From: Cytobacillus eiseniae
GTDB taxonomy: Bacteria; Bacillota; Bacilli; Bacillales; Cytobacillaceae
Direction of reading: 5' to 3'
Length of the DNA stretch: 64,000 nucleotides
Assembly (NCBI RefSeq): GCF_017874625.1
Contig: NZ_JAGIKZ010000002.1
Span: 62,001-126,000 of the forward strand
Under the pieces are notes generated by a model. That model did no database searches and was not told the origin of the DNA. It was given only the letters and a program-made list of their open reading frames with translations. The first letter of the stretch is position 1. The number at the start of each line of letters is the position of its first letter. Of the stretch, positions 17,950 through 27,344 are shown one piece after another. Both the position numbers and the translations under genes were made by a program.

Positions 17950-18570
17950 TTAATTCATTTGATAAAGCGGCACTAAAGTCTTAAAGACTGATTCTGCTGT
18001 TTTAAGAAATTCTTCTGGCTCCATTTTTATTGCATCCTCTTTAGCGATAGTTAACCCGCATAAGATTTCTGATTTTTTAACCTTTTGCAGGCGCACGAAC
18101 ATGGCTTGGAGTTCATCCTTCGTTACATCACTTTGCTGTATAGCATCTGGTTTTGTATGGTCAACAGACCAAACGAAATGATTAGGAATTTGCTGATAGA
18201 TTTTATCCGTATTTACTTCTAGCTTTTCTCCAAAAGCGACTTTATTCGGAGCTTCATATATAAGAGCAAACCAGATAAATACATGTGTTTCCCACAGTCC
18301 AATTTGAAAGTGCGGGAGCATTTTATACCCACGTGGATTACTCGCAAATGCTACCCAAGTATCTTTTGGTGGATTTTTCGTACGTCTTGCATGTTTTGCT
18401 ACATGAGGAAACATTTCATTGCCAACTTGCATGGCCAGCATAGGTGTGAAATATCGACCTAATTCTTCAAGCTTTGGTCGAATATGTGTTTTTAATGCAT
18501 CCATCCGCTCTTCAAGCCCATCAATGGTAAAAACATTAAAATCAGTATCTGTAAATCCTGTGAATGACAT
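17950..18570 (-). CDS. yktB: UPF0637 protein YktB
   Basis: A 206-residue conserved Bacillales protein starting MSFTGFTDTDFNVFTIDGLE and containing HVAKHARRTKNPPKDTW and FQIGLWETHVFIWFALIYE. It fits UPF0637 (YktB) by sequence pattern, size and position. No signal peptide; role unknown. AGGAGGTTAATTT precedes the ATG. Convergent with yktA. Confidence 0.88.
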   Translation of the reverse strand: MSFTGFTDTDFNVFTIDGLEERMDALKTHIRPKLEELGRYFTPMLAMQVGNEMFPHVAKHARRTKNPPKDTWVAFASNPRGYKMLPHFQIGLWETHVFIWFALIYEAPNKVAFGEKLEVNTDKIYQQIPNHFVWSVDHTKPDAIQQSDVTKDELQAMFVRLQKVKKSEILCGLTIAKEDAIKMEPEEFLKTAESVFKTLVPLYQMN

Positions 18571-18763
18571 AAATTAACCTCCTAGGTATTATCAAATATT
18601 GTAGCATATTGATGAAAAAACAGTAATTTTCATGCTTATTAAATAATATATATGTAAAATTAGGTAATCGCACAAATTTGTTGCAAGTATACAAGATTCT
18701 TCATAATATAATAGTAAAAATAATCAGATTAAACAAAAAATAAGATTATTTGGAAGGGGTGTA

Positions 18764-18973
18764 ATGGCAATGAAACAACTGATGAACTCGGTCAAGAATC
18801 AAGCTGGTGAAAAGGAAAGGATGGCTGTACTGCGATTAGAAATGGATTATGAACTTGCAACATTATATGAGGCAATGTCAGATCAGAATGAAGAAATGAA
18901 ACAAAAAAGCAAGAAAAGGCTAGAAAGAATTAGAGAGGAATTAGTAAGACTTAAAGCCTTTAAAATCCATTAA
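18764..18973 (+). CDS. ykzI: YkzI-like small protein
   Basis: A 69-residue highly charged, helical protein (KNQAGEKERMAVLRLEMDYE, then a Lys/Arg/Glu-rich C-terminal half). It matches B. subtilis YkzI by size, composition and location between yktB and yktC. GGAAGGGGTG precedes the ATG; a second ATG two codons later is possible. Function unknown. Confidence 0.75.
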   Translation: MAMKQLMNSVKNQAGEKERMAVLRLEMDYELATLYEAMSDQNEEMKQKSKKRLERIREELVRLKAFKIH

Positions 18974-19042
18974 AAAAGAACGGACACTGTAAAAGGAGAA
19001 AGCTTGAGAGAAATGTACAATGAAATAAGATGTAATCAATAA

Positions 19043-19077
19043 AAACGAACTCCTATATCATATCGGGGGTTCGTTTA
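19043..19077 (+). terminator. Terminator of ykzI
   Basis: AAACGAACTCC and GGGGTTCGTTT pair across an AT-rich loop, followed by ATTATTTTT. Confidence 0.75.
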
Positions 19078-19187
19078 TTATTTTTCCGGAAGGGAATGTT
19101 ATGCTTGAAGCAAATGTCGATTTCCATTAAGCTAATGATATTTCATTTACTGGATGGATTGTCATTAGTGTACTCGGAGGGAAGAAA

Positions 19188-19988
19188 ATGGCCAATTGGC
19201 TTGAAATTGATAAGAATGCAAAGACATGGGTGAAAGAAGCAAGTCAAATGATTAAACAATCTTTTAGTAAAACACTAACGATTGAAACGAAATCAAATGC
19301 AAATGACCTTGTTACAAATATTGACAAACGAACAGAGCAATTTTTTATTAACAAAATTAACGATCATTATCCAAATCATAGGATTGTCGGTGAAGAAGGA
19401 TTTGGTGATTCGCTCAGCAATTTAGATGGGATTGTTTGGATTATTGATCCGATTGACGGCACAATGAACTTCATCCATCAACAGCGGAACTTTGCCATAT
19501 CTATCGGGATTTACGAAGATGGAGTCGGACAAATAGGATTAATATATGATGTCGTACATGACGAGCTTTATCATTCAATAAAAGGGAATGGTGTATTCTT
19601 AAATGATTTATCTCTTCCTAGGCTCGAAGATGTGAATGTTTCTGAAGCGATCATTGGGATGAATGCAACATGGGTTACTGAAAATAAACGGATAAACCCT
19701 TCCTTGTTAGCCCCGCTTGTTAAAAATGCACGTGGCATACGCTCCTATGGGTCTGCAGCCATCGAGATGGCTTATATAGCATCAGGAAGATTGGATGCAT
19801 ATATATCATTAAGGCTCGCTCCATGGGATATTGCGGCAGGGATCATTTTAATTGAAGAACTAGGAGGCATTGCCACAACATTAAAAGGGCAGCCACTCGA
19901 TCTTTTAGCAGAAAATTCACTGTTCATTGCAAGGCCAGGTCTACATGAAGAAATAATCCAGAAGTATTTAAATAATGGGGATTGGTGA
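19188..19988 (+). CDS. yktC: Inositol-1-monophosphatase family protein YktC
   Basis: A 266-residue Mg-dependent phosphatase of the SuhB/IMPase family. Metal-site motifs are GEEGF (Glu ligand, near residue 66), the hallmark DPIDGTMNF (near 87-95) and APWDIAAG (near 212). B. subtilis YktC is described as an inositol monophosphatase; NADP phosphatase or fructose-1,6-bisphosphatase activity occurs in relatives. ATG preceded by CGGAGGGAAG. MITE copy C follows within about 20 bases of its stop. Confidence 0.93.
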   Translation: MANWLEIDKNAKTWVKEASQMIKQSFSKTLTIETKSNANDLVTNIDKRTEQFFINKINDHYPNHRIVGEEGFGDSLSNLDGIVWIIDPIDGTMNFIHQQRNFAISIGIYEDGVGQIGLIYDVVHDELYHSIKGNGVFLNDLSLPRLEDVNVSEAIIGMNATWVTENKRINPSLLAPLVKNARGIRSYGSAAIEMAYIASGRLDAYISLRLAPWDIAAGIILIEELGGIATTLKGQPLDLLAENSLFIARPGLHEEIIQKYLNNGDW

Positions 19989-20008
19989 AGGTTTTTTTGA
20001 AAATATAA

Positions 20009-20269
20009 GGTTCTTTTCTAAAGGCTCTTTTCTAAAAGATTGTTGTTTTTATATCAATTGTTAGAATGAATGGTTTACCAAATAGGTCGGTTGATTGGAG
20101 CGGAAGGTGCGAGACTCCAGCGGGATGCGTGGGACAGCTGAGACCTAAGCAGGAGCGGATGCTCCGAGGAGGCTCAAGCGGACTACCCCGCGGAAAGGAG
20201 CACACGTACGTGGAAATCAACCCTTACCAAAATTATGTGTGAATAGCAACAATGGTTCCGAAAACAGCC
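20009..20269. mobile_element. MITE-like element, copy C (short form, duplicated left end)
   Basis: Ends in GAAAACAGCC like the other copies. It lacks the ~60-bp hairpin block of the long copies: GCGAGACTCC joins directly to AGCGGGATGCG. The left terminus occurs twice in tandem (GGTTCTTTTCTAAA then GGCTCTTTTCTAAA). Flanks AAATATAA (20001-20008) and AAATAAAA (20270-20277) agree at 7 of 8 bases, a probable target duplication. An open frame inside (20032-20220, minus) is not considered a gene. Confidence 0.82.
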
Positions 20270-20280
20270 AAATAAAAAGA

Positions 20281-20312
20281 GGAGAGTCCATCATTATAAG
20301 GTGATGGACTCC
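20281..20312. terminator. Hairpin downstream of MITE copy C
   Basis: GGAG-TCCATCA and TGATGGA-CTCC form a long stem. A T-rich tail exists only on the minus strand, so its direction of use is unclear. It may be the original yktC terminator, displaced by the MITE. The stretch from 20313 to 20465 shows no further feature. Confidence 0.55.
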
Positions 20313-20498
20313 ATTTGATTAGGGAAGAGAAAAAATTCTTCTATATGTGATATAACGTGATAGGAGAACAGAAAAAAGTCCATCATCAGAAAGACGACAG
20401 ACACATGATCTAGAGCAGCGTTAAAGTGAAGATCATCAAATTAACAATGGAAGTTTTTTATTTTAGATGTGGGCCTTCTGTAATTATATGAAGGCTCA

Positions 20499-20684
20499 TT
20501 ATAAGCTTCCATTTTCACGTAATTTCTTTTTTGTTTTAAAGCCAAATCCCATGATGAATATAAGCACAAGAATGCATGCAAGGATTCCAACTACACTTTC
20601 TTCAGCAATTGCAATTCCAACACCCATGATGCATATAGTTGCTACAATCGCAAAAGCTAATAATGGCCATTTAATATTCTGCAT
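20499..20684 (-). CDS. ylaF: YlaF-like small membrane protein
   Basis: A 61-residue protein with two membrane segments (LLAFAIVATICIMGVGIAIA and ILACILVLIFIMGFGF) and a basic C-terminus KTKKKLRENG. It matches YlaF, next to typA in B. subtilis, in length, segment order and tail. The ATG at 20684 has AAGGAGG nine bases upstream; a longer frame to 20711 has none. Function unknown. Confidence 0.8.
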   Translation of the reverse strand: MQNIKWPLLAFAIVATICIMGVGIAIAEESVVGILACILVLIFIMGFGFKTKKKLRENGSL

Positions 20685-21022
20685 ATTCCAAAACCTCCTT
20701 ATTTGGAGCAATATGTAATAACGGCAATCATCAAAGGTTTTGCATCACCGAATAATGATTGTTCGTTGAATGAATCGAGCATTTAGTGGCTGTTAATCAC
20801 TCGCCAAGAAGTGATTTTCTTTCTTGAAGTGAAAAATTAGAGCTCGATCATTTGCAAAAAAGGTTATAAAAACGAAGGTTAAAGCAGCACTAGGTAAATT
20901 AATTTTCGTTTATCTTTATATTTTACACAAAAAGCTTATAGGTTTCCACAGTAATTATGGTATAATATTTCAGTTGTACGAAAGAACTTGAAATTGTTTA
21001 AATACAGGTAGGAGGAACTTCC
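20685..21022 (+). promoter_or_regulatory. typA upstream region with an extended -10 promoter
   Basis: A good extended -10 element, TGGTATAAT, lies at 20958-20966, about 57 bases before the typA start; no clear -35 box is seen, as expected for extended -10 promoters. The rest of the 338 bases between the divergent ylaF and typA genes shows nothing else. Confidence 0.5.
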
Positions 21023-22861
21023 TTGAAATTGAGAGAAGACATTCGTAATATTGCCATCATCGCACACGTCGATCATGGAAAAACGACTTTGGTTGATCAG
21101 CTTTTGAAACAGTCTGGAACATTCCGTTCAAATGAGCATGTAGAAGAACGTGCAATGGATTCAAATGATATTGAAAGAGAGCGCGGTATTACAATATTAG
21201 CAAAAAATACTGCAATTCAATATAAAGATACACGTATTAATATTCTTGATACGCCAGGACATGCTGATTTTGGCGGTGAAGTAGAACGAATTATGAAAAT
21301 GGTTGATGGAGTTTTGTTGGTTGTCGATGCATATGAAGGATGTATGCCACAAACACGCTTTGTATTAAAAAAGGCATTGGAACAGAATTTAACTCCGATT
21401 GTCGTTGTTAATAAAATTGACCGTGACTTTGCTCGTCCTGACGAAGTAGTTGATGAGGTACTGGATTTATTCATTGAACTTGAAGCCAATGAGGATCAGC
21501 TTGATTTTCCTGTAATCTATGCTTCAGGAATTAACGGAACTTCAAGTAAAGATCCAAGTCAGCAAGACGAAAATATGCAGTCTTTATATGAAACGATTAT
21601 TGAAAATATCCCAGCACCAATTGATAATAAAGAAGAACCACTTCAGTTCCAAGTAGCGTTACTTGATTACAATGATTATGTGGGGAGAATTGGGATTGGA
21701 CGTGTTTTTCGAGGAACGATGAAAGTTGGACAACAAGTTGCTTTAATGAAAATAGATGGTTCAGTTAAGCAATTCCGTGTAACGAAAATTTTCGGTTTCT
21801 TTGGTCTAAAACGTCAGGAAATACAAGAAGCTTATGCAGGTGATTTAATTGCGGTTTCTGGTATGGAGGACATAAATGTTGGTGAAACTGTTTGCCCAGT
21901 AGAACATCAAGATGCATTGCCGATTTTAAGAATTGATGAACCAACATTGCAAATGACTTTCCTAGTTAATAACAGTCCATTTGCAGGAAAAGAAGGAAAA
22001 TATTTAACATCTAGAAAGATTGAGGAAAGATTACGTGCTCAATTACAAACAGATGTAAGTCTTCGTGTAGAAAATACTGAATCACCTGATGCATGGATCG
22101 TATCTGGTCGAGGAGAACTCCATTTATCAATATTAATCGAGAATATGCGTCGTGAAGGTTATGAGTTACAAGTATCAAAACCGGAAGTAATTGTTAGGGT
22201 TATTGATGGCGTGCGCTGTGAACCTATTGAACGAGTACAAATCGAAGTTCCTGAGGAACATACTGGTTCAATTATGGAATCAATTGGTGCACGTAAAGGT
22301 GAAATGCTCGATATGGTTAATAACGGGAATGGTCAAGTTCGTTTAGTATTTAATGTACCAGCTCGTGGGTTGATCGGGTATACTACTGAATTCTTAACAC
22401 TAACTCGTGGTTTTGGAATCATCAATCATACATTTGACAGTTATCAGCCAATGGCACAAGGGCAGGTTGGTGGAAGACGTCAAGGTGTTCTTGTATCTAT
22501 GGAGAGCGGAAAAACTTCAACTTATGGTATTATGCAAGTAGAGGACCGTGGAATTATCTTTGTTGATGCGGGAACTGAAATTTATGAAGGGATGATTGTC
22601 GGAGAACATACTCGTGAAAATGACATCACTGTGAATATCACGAAAGTCAAACATGCAACGAATGTCCGTTCAGCTAACAAAGATCAAACATCTACAATGA
22701 AAAAGCCGCGTATTATGACACTTGAAGAGGCTTTAGAATACTTAAATGAAGATGAGTATTGTGAAATTACACCTGATTCAATTCGTTTGCGCAAAAAGAT
22801 TCTTGATAAGAACGAACGGGAAAGAAGTGCTAAAAAGAAAAAATATGCTGAAATGAGCTAA
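21023..22861 (+). CDS. typA: Ribosome-associated GTPase BipA/TypA
   Basis: A 612-residue translational GTPase related to EF-G, involved in 50S assembly and stress adaptation. G-motifs: G1 AHVDHGKTT (near residue 14), G3 DTPGHADFG (near 77) and G4 NKID (near 132). They are followed by a beta-barrel domain, two EF-G-like alpha/beta domains and the BipA-specific C-terminal domain ([18 protein letters not shown]). Start is TTG with GTAGGAGG upstream. Corresponds to ylaG. Downstream ylaH is 24 bases away, suggesting cotranscription. Confidence 0.97.
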   Translation: MKLREDIRNIAIIAHVDHGKTTLVDQLLKQSGTFRSNEHVEERAMDSNDIERERGITILAKNTAIQYKDTRINILDTPGHADFGGEVERIMKMVDGVLLVVDAYEGCMPQTRFVLKKALEQNLTPIVVVNKIDRDFARPDEVVDEVLDLFIELEANEDQLDFPVIYASGINGTSSKDPSQQDENMQSLYETIIENIPAPIDNKEEPLQFQVALLDYNDYVGRIGIGRVFRGTMKVGQQVALMKIDGSVKQFRVTKIFGFFGLKRQEIQEAYAGDLIAVSGMEDINVGETVCPVEHQDALPILRIDEPTLQMTFLVNNSPFAGKEGKYLTSRKIEERLRAQLQTDVSLRVENTESPDAWIVSGRGELHLSILIENMRREGYELQVSKPEVIVRVIDGVRCEPIERVQIEVPEEHTGSIMESIGARKGEMLDMVNNGNGQVRLVFNVPARGLIGYTTEFLTLTRGFGIINHTFDSYQPMAQGQVGGRRQGVLVSMESGKTSTYGIMQVEDRGIIFVDAGTEIYEGMIVGEHTRENDITVNITKVKHATNVRSANKDQTSTMKKPRIMTLEEALEYLNEDEYCEITPDSIRLRKKILDKNERERSAKKKKYAEMS

Positions 22862-22884
22862 GGAGTGAAGGGGGAGGAGAAAAA

Positions 22885-23199
22885 GTGGATGTAACCTCGC
22901 GTCTATCTTTTTTCGCTGCTTTATTCAAAGTCCAGGAAAACTCTGATGTTGGAATGTGGATGCTTTATTTAACAATTGTTGTTTTATGTATTATTGTTTT
23001 TAAATTAGGCTTTGCAAAAAAACTACCAATTGTTAAATCAATCGTTATTTATCTTTTTCTTATTTTTGGATGTACCATACTAACTTTCTTTGCTGTTTTT
23101 TTACCAATTACAGAAGGCTTATTAGTAGCCGCATTAATTTTGATCATCTACAAAATTCGACTTCAACAGACAAAGAAACATGAAGGAAGAGAAATTTAG
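22885..23199 (+). CDS. ylaH: YlaH-like membrane protein
   Basis: A 104-residue protein with three hydrophobic segments ([52 protein letters not shown]) and a charged cytosolic tail. Matches YlaH by place directly after typA and by length. Start is GTG with GGGGGAGGAG upstream. Its end overlaps the beginning of the longest frame of the next gene. Function unknown. Confidence 0.85.
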   Translation: MDVTSRLSFFAALFKVQENSDVGMWMLYLTIVVLCIIVFKLGFAKKLPIVKSIVIYLFLIFGCTILTFFAVFLPITEGLLVAALILIIYKIRLQQTKKHEGREI

Positions 23200-23209
23200 G
23201 GATGGGGAA

Positions 23210-23506
23210 ATGGATATGAACTCATTACAAGATGCGTTATACAATTGGTTGACAATCAAAATTGTTTGTGATGAAAGACCTGATGATCATGCAGCAGCAG
23301 AAACAGAGGCGATGTTCTGGGGAATGTTAGTGGATGATCATCATCTAACGAATATTGAAATTGAAACCGATGAGATTATGTATTATGTCCATTATGATCA
23401 TAATGGGGAAAGAAAGAAAACACGTTACCCAAGAGAGCTCATAGAAATTATGCTTAATCAAATTAGTGCGAATCCAGAAAAGTACGAAAACTATCCAGAA
23501 GAATAA
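23210..23506 (+). CDS. Conserved hypothetical protein of the ylaH-ylaI interval
   Basis: A 98-residue acidic cytosolic protein (DERPDDHAAAETEAMFWGML, then EIETDEIMYYVHYDHNGERK). No membrane segment or known catalytic motif. The start is uncertain: ATG at 23210 and ATG at 23216 both lie behind AGGGATGGGG; the in-frame ATG at 23180 has no ribosome binding site. It lies in an apparent typA-ylaH operon and is followed by a terminator. Confidence 0.7.
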   Translation: MDMNSLQDALYNWLTIKIVCDERPDDHAAAETEAMFWGMLVDDHHLTNIEIETDEIMYYVHYDHNGERKKTRYPRELIEIMLNQISANPEKYENYPEE

Positions 23507-23508
23507 GA

Positions 23509-23536
23509 AAAGGCCCGTTCATTAAAACGGGCCTTT
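23509..23536 (+). terminator. Terminator of the typA-ylaH operon
   Basis: AAAGGCCCGTT and AACGGGCCTTT form an 11-bp stem; the tail CCTG is poor in T, but the hairpin is very stable. Confidence 0.75.
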
Positions 23537-23554
23537 CCTGTCTATATTTGTTTA

Positions 23555-23759
23555 GGAAATATTAAATTTGGATGTTGTGTATAACTATATGAGTAGTTTA
23601 GTCTACGTCCAGCTCCGGCGCCTATCGCCTACCAAACTTCAGTACTGCTCCCTACGATAAGTCAACATCGGTTCGCTATCGCTCACCGTGTTTCCTTTAT
23701 CTCAGTCACAGTCCTTCCAGTTTGTACGGCGATGATCAAGGCGCCTGCGCATTTGTTCT
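23555..23759. repeat. GC-rich dispersed repeat, copy 2
   Basis: Second copy of the unit at 4486-4658. Left end GGAAATATTAAATTTGGATG, core GTCCAGCTCCGGCGCCTA, right block TGATCAAGGCGCCTGCGCAT. The centre (TACGATAAGTCAACATCGG and following) is unrelated to copy 1. Both copies sit right after a terminator and end beside a convergent gene's stop (def in one case, ylaI in the other). Confidence 0.7.
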
Positions 23760-23760
23760 T

Positions 23761-23961
23761 TTACCACTCGTCATCTGGTGCTTTGCTTTCATAAAGCTTG
23801 AAATTTCCGGTTTCAAATCTTTTCTGTGTTTTTTCTGTGATTCTTTCATTGCATTCATTACACATATACGTATGTATAGGTCGATTGCGAAGTTTCTTTG
23901 CTTGTAAAGATTCATTTTCAATGGATTCAATTTTATCACATAATACGCATTTTACTTTCAT
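23761..23961 (-). CDS. ylaI: YlaI-like zinc-ribbon protein
   Basis: A 66-residue protein starting MKVKCVLCDKIE, with a second CNEC pair (residues 33-36). The two CxxC knuckles make a zinc ribbon. The sequence between them (LQAKKLRNRPIHTYMC) matches YlaI. Start at 23961 has GGGGTGG upstream. Function unknown; binding to nucleic acid or protein is plausible for this fold. Confidence 0.88.
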   Translation of the reverse strand: MKVKCVLCDKIESIENESLQAKKLRNRPIHTYMCNECNERITEKTQKRFETGNFKLYESKAPDDEW

Positions 23962-24094
23962 TTTGCCACCCCAAAAATCCTTATTTTTCTTCATACATTC
24001 ATTATATATGAAGGAGGATTTCATTTCGAATTTCTTTTGTGAACTTGAAAGTTACTAGATCTCATAATAAGATGAGTATAAGGGGTGAATGCAG

Positions 24095-24550
24095 ATGGCA
24101 AATCAAGTGGAACCAAAATTAGAGAAAGCGTTATACGATAAGCTGCAACAAGAATGTTTTGTCACTATCGCTACTGTAGACTTTGAAACAGGTGGTCCCA
24201 ATGTAAGTGCAATCTCATGGGTTTTTGCAAAGGATGAAGAAACCATTCATTTTGCTGTAGATAATCGATCTAGAATTGTACATAATATCATGCAAAATAA
24301 TAAAGTGGTTATAACTATGATTGCAAATGAGTCAATATATTCTATTGGTGGCAAGGCGATTGTAAAAAAGGAAAAACTCGATCATGTTCCGTTAAAGCTT
24401 GCATTAATAGAATTATCAATTTCTGAAGTTCGCGATGTCATGTTTTACGGATCGAAAATATCAATTGCTCCAGAATATGATAAAACATATGACATAGCTG
24501 CTGCTACACGTTTAGATAGACAAGTGATGGAGGCAATGAAAAAAGCTTAG
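24095..24550 (+). CDS. ylaL: Pyridoxamine 5'-phosphate oxidase-family protein YlaL
   Basis: A 151-residue split-barrel flavin/F420-type protein. The N-terminus MANQVEPKLEKALYDKLQQE and the block GGPNVSAISWVFAKD resemble YlaL. The fold binds FMN or heme in relatives; the substrate is unknown. ATG at 24095 has GGGGTG nine bases upstream. Here it lies between ylaI and ylaJ rather than after ylaK, a small local rearrangement compared with my memory of B. subtilis. Confidence 0.8.
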   Translation: MANQVEPKLEKALYDKLQQECFVTIATVDFETGGPNVSAISWVFAKDEETIHFAVDNRSRIVHNIMQNNKVVITMIANESIYSIGGKAIVKKEKLDHVPLKLALIELSISEVRDVMFYGSKISIAPEYDKTYDIAAATRLDRQVMEAMKKA

Positions 24551-24568
24551 TTCAACTAAGCTTTTTTC
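24541..24568. terminator. Bidirectional terminator between ylaL and ylaJ
   Basis: AAAAGCTTAGTT and AACTAAGCTTTT pair directly; the stem includes the ylaL stop codon. Confidence 0.85.
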
Positions 24569-24573
24569 ATTTA

Positions 24574-25164
24574 TTAATTTTTATGATGATTAGATTGTTC
24601 ATTTTGTTCTTTATCTAATATTTTCTCTTCGTTATTATTCAGCTTCTTTTTAGGTTTTTCGGTCGCATCTTTTTCATTCGGATCAATTATATCCGCAGGT
24701 ATTTCAGGCATAAGTCTACCAGTAATATCTGCTAATTCATTCATGATGCCTTGAATAGGCCTACCAGCTTGAATATCTTCAGAAACTTCTTTAAGGCGAG
24801 CATTCAGGTCAGGATCTGCAATAATGATCGCTCTTGCCCCATGTGGATCGTTTTTTAAGCTTTCTGCAACTGAATATTTAATTGCCCCAACCTCAGAACG
24901 TTCCAAGTTTTTATTCACATCAATGCCAACGATTGCATATTTTCCTAAAACAATTGCAGTTGCATCATTTATATTAGGAATACTTGTTGCAAGAGAAACT
25001 AGATGTTTAGAAATATCTTGTCCAGATGAACGATCGACCTCTTGAATTGCGCTATTTTTTACATTTACGATCGTTTGATCTTGTTTTTCTTGTGATTGAT
25101 TATTATTTGCCCCGCAACCACATAGTACGAAAGAAGCAATAATAACAAATAGCCATTTTTTCAT
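24574..25164 (-). CDS. ylaJ: YhcN/YlaJ-family sporulation lipoprotein
   Basis: A 196-residue lipoprotein: signal peptide, lipobox VLCGCG near residue 17, then the YhcN/YlaJ domain (SIPNINDATAIVLGKYAIVG; ADPDLNARLKEV) and a long hydrophilic Lys/Glu/Asn tail. Family members are found in forespore or spore inner membranes and affect germination. AGGTGGATACTTT precedes the ATG. Divergent from ylaK. Confidence 0.9.
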   Translation of the reverse strand: MKKWLFVIIASFVLCGCGANNNQSQEKQDQTIVNVKNSAIQEVDRSSGQDISKHLVSLATSIPNINDATAIVLGKYAIVGIDVNKNLERSEVGAIKYSVAESLKNDPHGARAIIIADPDLNARLKEVSEDIQAGRPIQGIMNELADITGRLMPEIPADIIDPNEKDATEKPKKKLNNNEEKILDKEQNEQSNHHKN

Positions 25165-25314
25165 AAAGTATCCACCTCCAAAGATATACTTCTCCGTAAT
25201 CTTATGTATTATTGTGCAAAATTTCTTCTATCTTTATTCGGAAAAACATATATTAAATCAAAGTTAAATTCGTTCCACTGTTAACATGACCTAATAGGAG
25301 CAGGAGGCATCGAA

Positions 25315-26643
25315 TTGAATAAAATTTATGTATTAGATACAAATGTCTTATTACAAGACCCGAATTCAATTTTTTCATTCGAAAATAATGAAGTAGTAAT
25401 TCCGGCAGTGGTGTTAGAGGAGGTTGATTCAAAGAAAAGATATATGGATGAAATCGGCAGAAATGCAAGGCAAGTCTCAAGATTAATTGACGGTTTAAGA
25501 GAGACAGGCAGGCTACATGAGAAAATACCTCTTGAAAATGGGGGAAGCCTAAGAATTGAATTAAATCATCGATCATTTCAGCAATTACAAGATATTTTTA
25601 TAGAAAAAACAAATGATAACCGGATTTTAGCTGTAGCGAAGAACCTTTCTCTAGAGGAAGGAATGAAAGAAAATGGCCGTACGGTTACTTTAGTTAGTAA
25701 GGATACGCTTGTTAGGGTAAAAGCGGATGCAATCGGTCTAAATTGTGAAGATTTTTTAAGTGATCGTGTTGTTGAAAATGATCACTTGTATACGGGCTTT
25801 GCGGAAATCCATATTTCAAAGGATCAATTAGATGTCTTCTATGAAAAAGGAGAATTACCAATCCAGGATTTTGTGCATGTCACACTATATCCTAATCAAT
25901 TTATATTAATGAAAGATTTACTTGGTTCTTCTGCTTCCGCATTAGGCATAGTAGATTTAAAGGGGAAAAAAATTAGAAAATTGATTTTTGAGTTTGATCA
26001 TATTTGGGGGATTAAGCCTAGGAATGTGCAACAAACAATTGCGATGGAGCTTTTATTAAGAAGGGATTTGCCATTAGTTACTTTAACAGGGAAAGCTGGT
26101 ACAGGTAAAACATTGATGGCATTAGCCGCAGGATTAATGCAAACTGAGGATTTTGGCTATTATAAAAAACTTCTCGTTGCTCGCCCGATTGTTCCTGTAG
26201 GAAAGGATCTAGGGTTCCTTCCAGGTGAAAAGGAAGAGAAGCTCAGACCATGGATGCAGCCGATTTTTGATAATTTAGAGTTCCTATTTAATACGAAAAA
26301 ACCAGGTGAATTAGATGCAATCTTGGCAGGAATGGGATCAATTGAAGTGGAGGCATTAACTTATATTCGGGGAAGAAGCATACCTGATCAATATATCATT
26401 ATTGATGAAGCGCAGAATTTAACAAAACATGAGGTGAAAACAATCCTAACACGTGTAGGTGAAGGGAGCAAAATCGTCTTAATGGGCGATCCTGAACAAA
26501 TCGATCACCCGTATTTAGATGCATATAACAACGGCTTAACATACGTAGTAGAAAGATTTAAAGAGCAAGCGATTTCAGGACATATTAAGCTTATAAAGGG
26601 AGAACGCTCTGGCCTTGCCCAGTTAGCTGCAGATCTCTTATAA
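25315..26643 (+). CDS. ylaK: PhoH-family PIN-ATPase YlaK
   Basis: A 442-residue fusion of an N-terminal PIN nuclease-like domain (DTNVLLQDP at residues 8-16, further acids near 101) and a C-terminal PhoH helicase-like ATPase (Walker A GKAGTGKT at 259-266; Walker B YIIIDEAQN near 360). This PhoH2-type architecture is linked to RNA unwinding and cleavage in other bacteria; the role of YlaK is not established. Start TTG with CAGGAGG eight bases upstream. Confidence 0.92.
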   Translation: MNKIYVLDTNVLLQDPNSIFSFENNEVVIPAVVLEEVDSKKRYMDEIGRNARQVSRLIDGLRETGRLHEKIPLENGGSLRIELNHRSFQQLQDIFIEKTNDNRILAVAKNLSLEEGMKENGRTVTLVSKDTLVRVKADAIGLNCEDFLSDRVVENDHLYTGFAEIHISKDQLDVFYEKGELPIQDFVHVTLYPNQFILMKDLLGSSASALGIVDLKGKKIRKLIFEFDHIWGIKPRNVQQTIAMELLLRRDLPLVTLTGKAGTGKTLMALAAGLMQTEDFGYYKKLLVARPIVPVGKDLGFLPGEKEEKLRPWMQPIFDNLEFLFNTKKPGELDAILAGMGSIEVEALTYIRGRSIPDQYIIIDEAQNLTKHEVKTILTRVGEGSKIVLMGDPEQIDHPYLDAYNNGLTYVVERFKEQAISGHIKLIKGERSGLAQLAADLL

Positions 26644-26650
26644 AATGATT

Positions 26651-26688
26651 GAAAGGGCGATTAGTGATAATCGCCCTTTCTCATTTTT
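26651..26688. terminator. Terminator between ylaK and the convergent gene
   Basis: GAAAGGGCGATTA and TAATCGCCCTTTC form a 13-bp stem with a 4-base loop, followed by TCATTTTTAT. Confidence 0.9.
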
Positions 26689-27184
26689 ATTCTACTCGAA
26701 ATGTCTTCACTTTTTTGATTGGCTGGTCTTTATTACTTCCATCCCCAAAATAGACATAAGCTGGTCCATCTTTCAATAATGGTTTCCCATTTTCTGAAAA
26801 ACCTAAAATTAATTCTTCCGCCTCAGAAAGGGGCAAATGAATCTCTTCACTTTCTGTTACAATAACAAGGCTTTTCGCTGAAGAATCCGGTTCAGCATTT
26901 TTAAGAAAAGGTTTAAATGGAATACCGAAAGTTCCTGTTAACACTTTTTCCTTTTCGAACTTTTTTTCTGTTTTTAGTGTAGGTGGAAAGATTGCTCCCT
27001 CCATAATTTCTCTATCCCAATGCTTCGAAATTGATTTCGTATATTCCTCTAACTCGTCTTTTCTTTCAGTCTCTGAATCAAAATATGTAGTCAGGTCCAC
27101 TCGACGGTCATCAAATATCCAAACACCTGGATCAAGTGTGATCGTATATGTAACTTTTCCATTCAGTAAAATAATATTTTCCAT
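26687..27184 (-). CDS. Conserved hypothetical protein
   Basis: A 165-residue cytosolic protein beginning MENIILLNGKVTYTITLDPG and ending KVKTFRVE, predominantly beta with a central charged stretch. I recognise the pattern as a conserved Bacillales protein between ylaK and glsA/ylaN, but not a function; some relatives carry a peptidyl-prolyl isomerase label for which I see no catalytic signature. Strong AGGAGG before the ATG. Confidence 0.7.
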   Translation of the reverse strand: MENIILLNGKVTYTITLDPGVWIFDDRRVDLTTYFDSETERKDELEEYTKSISKHWDREIMEGAIFPPTLKTEKKFEKEKVLTGTFGIPFKPFLKNAEPDSSAKSLVIVTESEEIHLPLSEAEELILGFSENGKPLLKDGPAYVYFGDGSNKDQPIKKVKTFRVE

Positions 27185-27344
27185 CTTATAAACCTCCTAA
27201 AGGACAAGATTAAGCACTAGAATATATAGGTAAGTATAACAGTTATTAAGTAAATTTGTCATATTCGTTTCAAATATACAGGAATGAATATATTTGATAG
27301 ACTAAGACTAAAGACATAATATTATTTTGTTTGGAGGAAAACAT

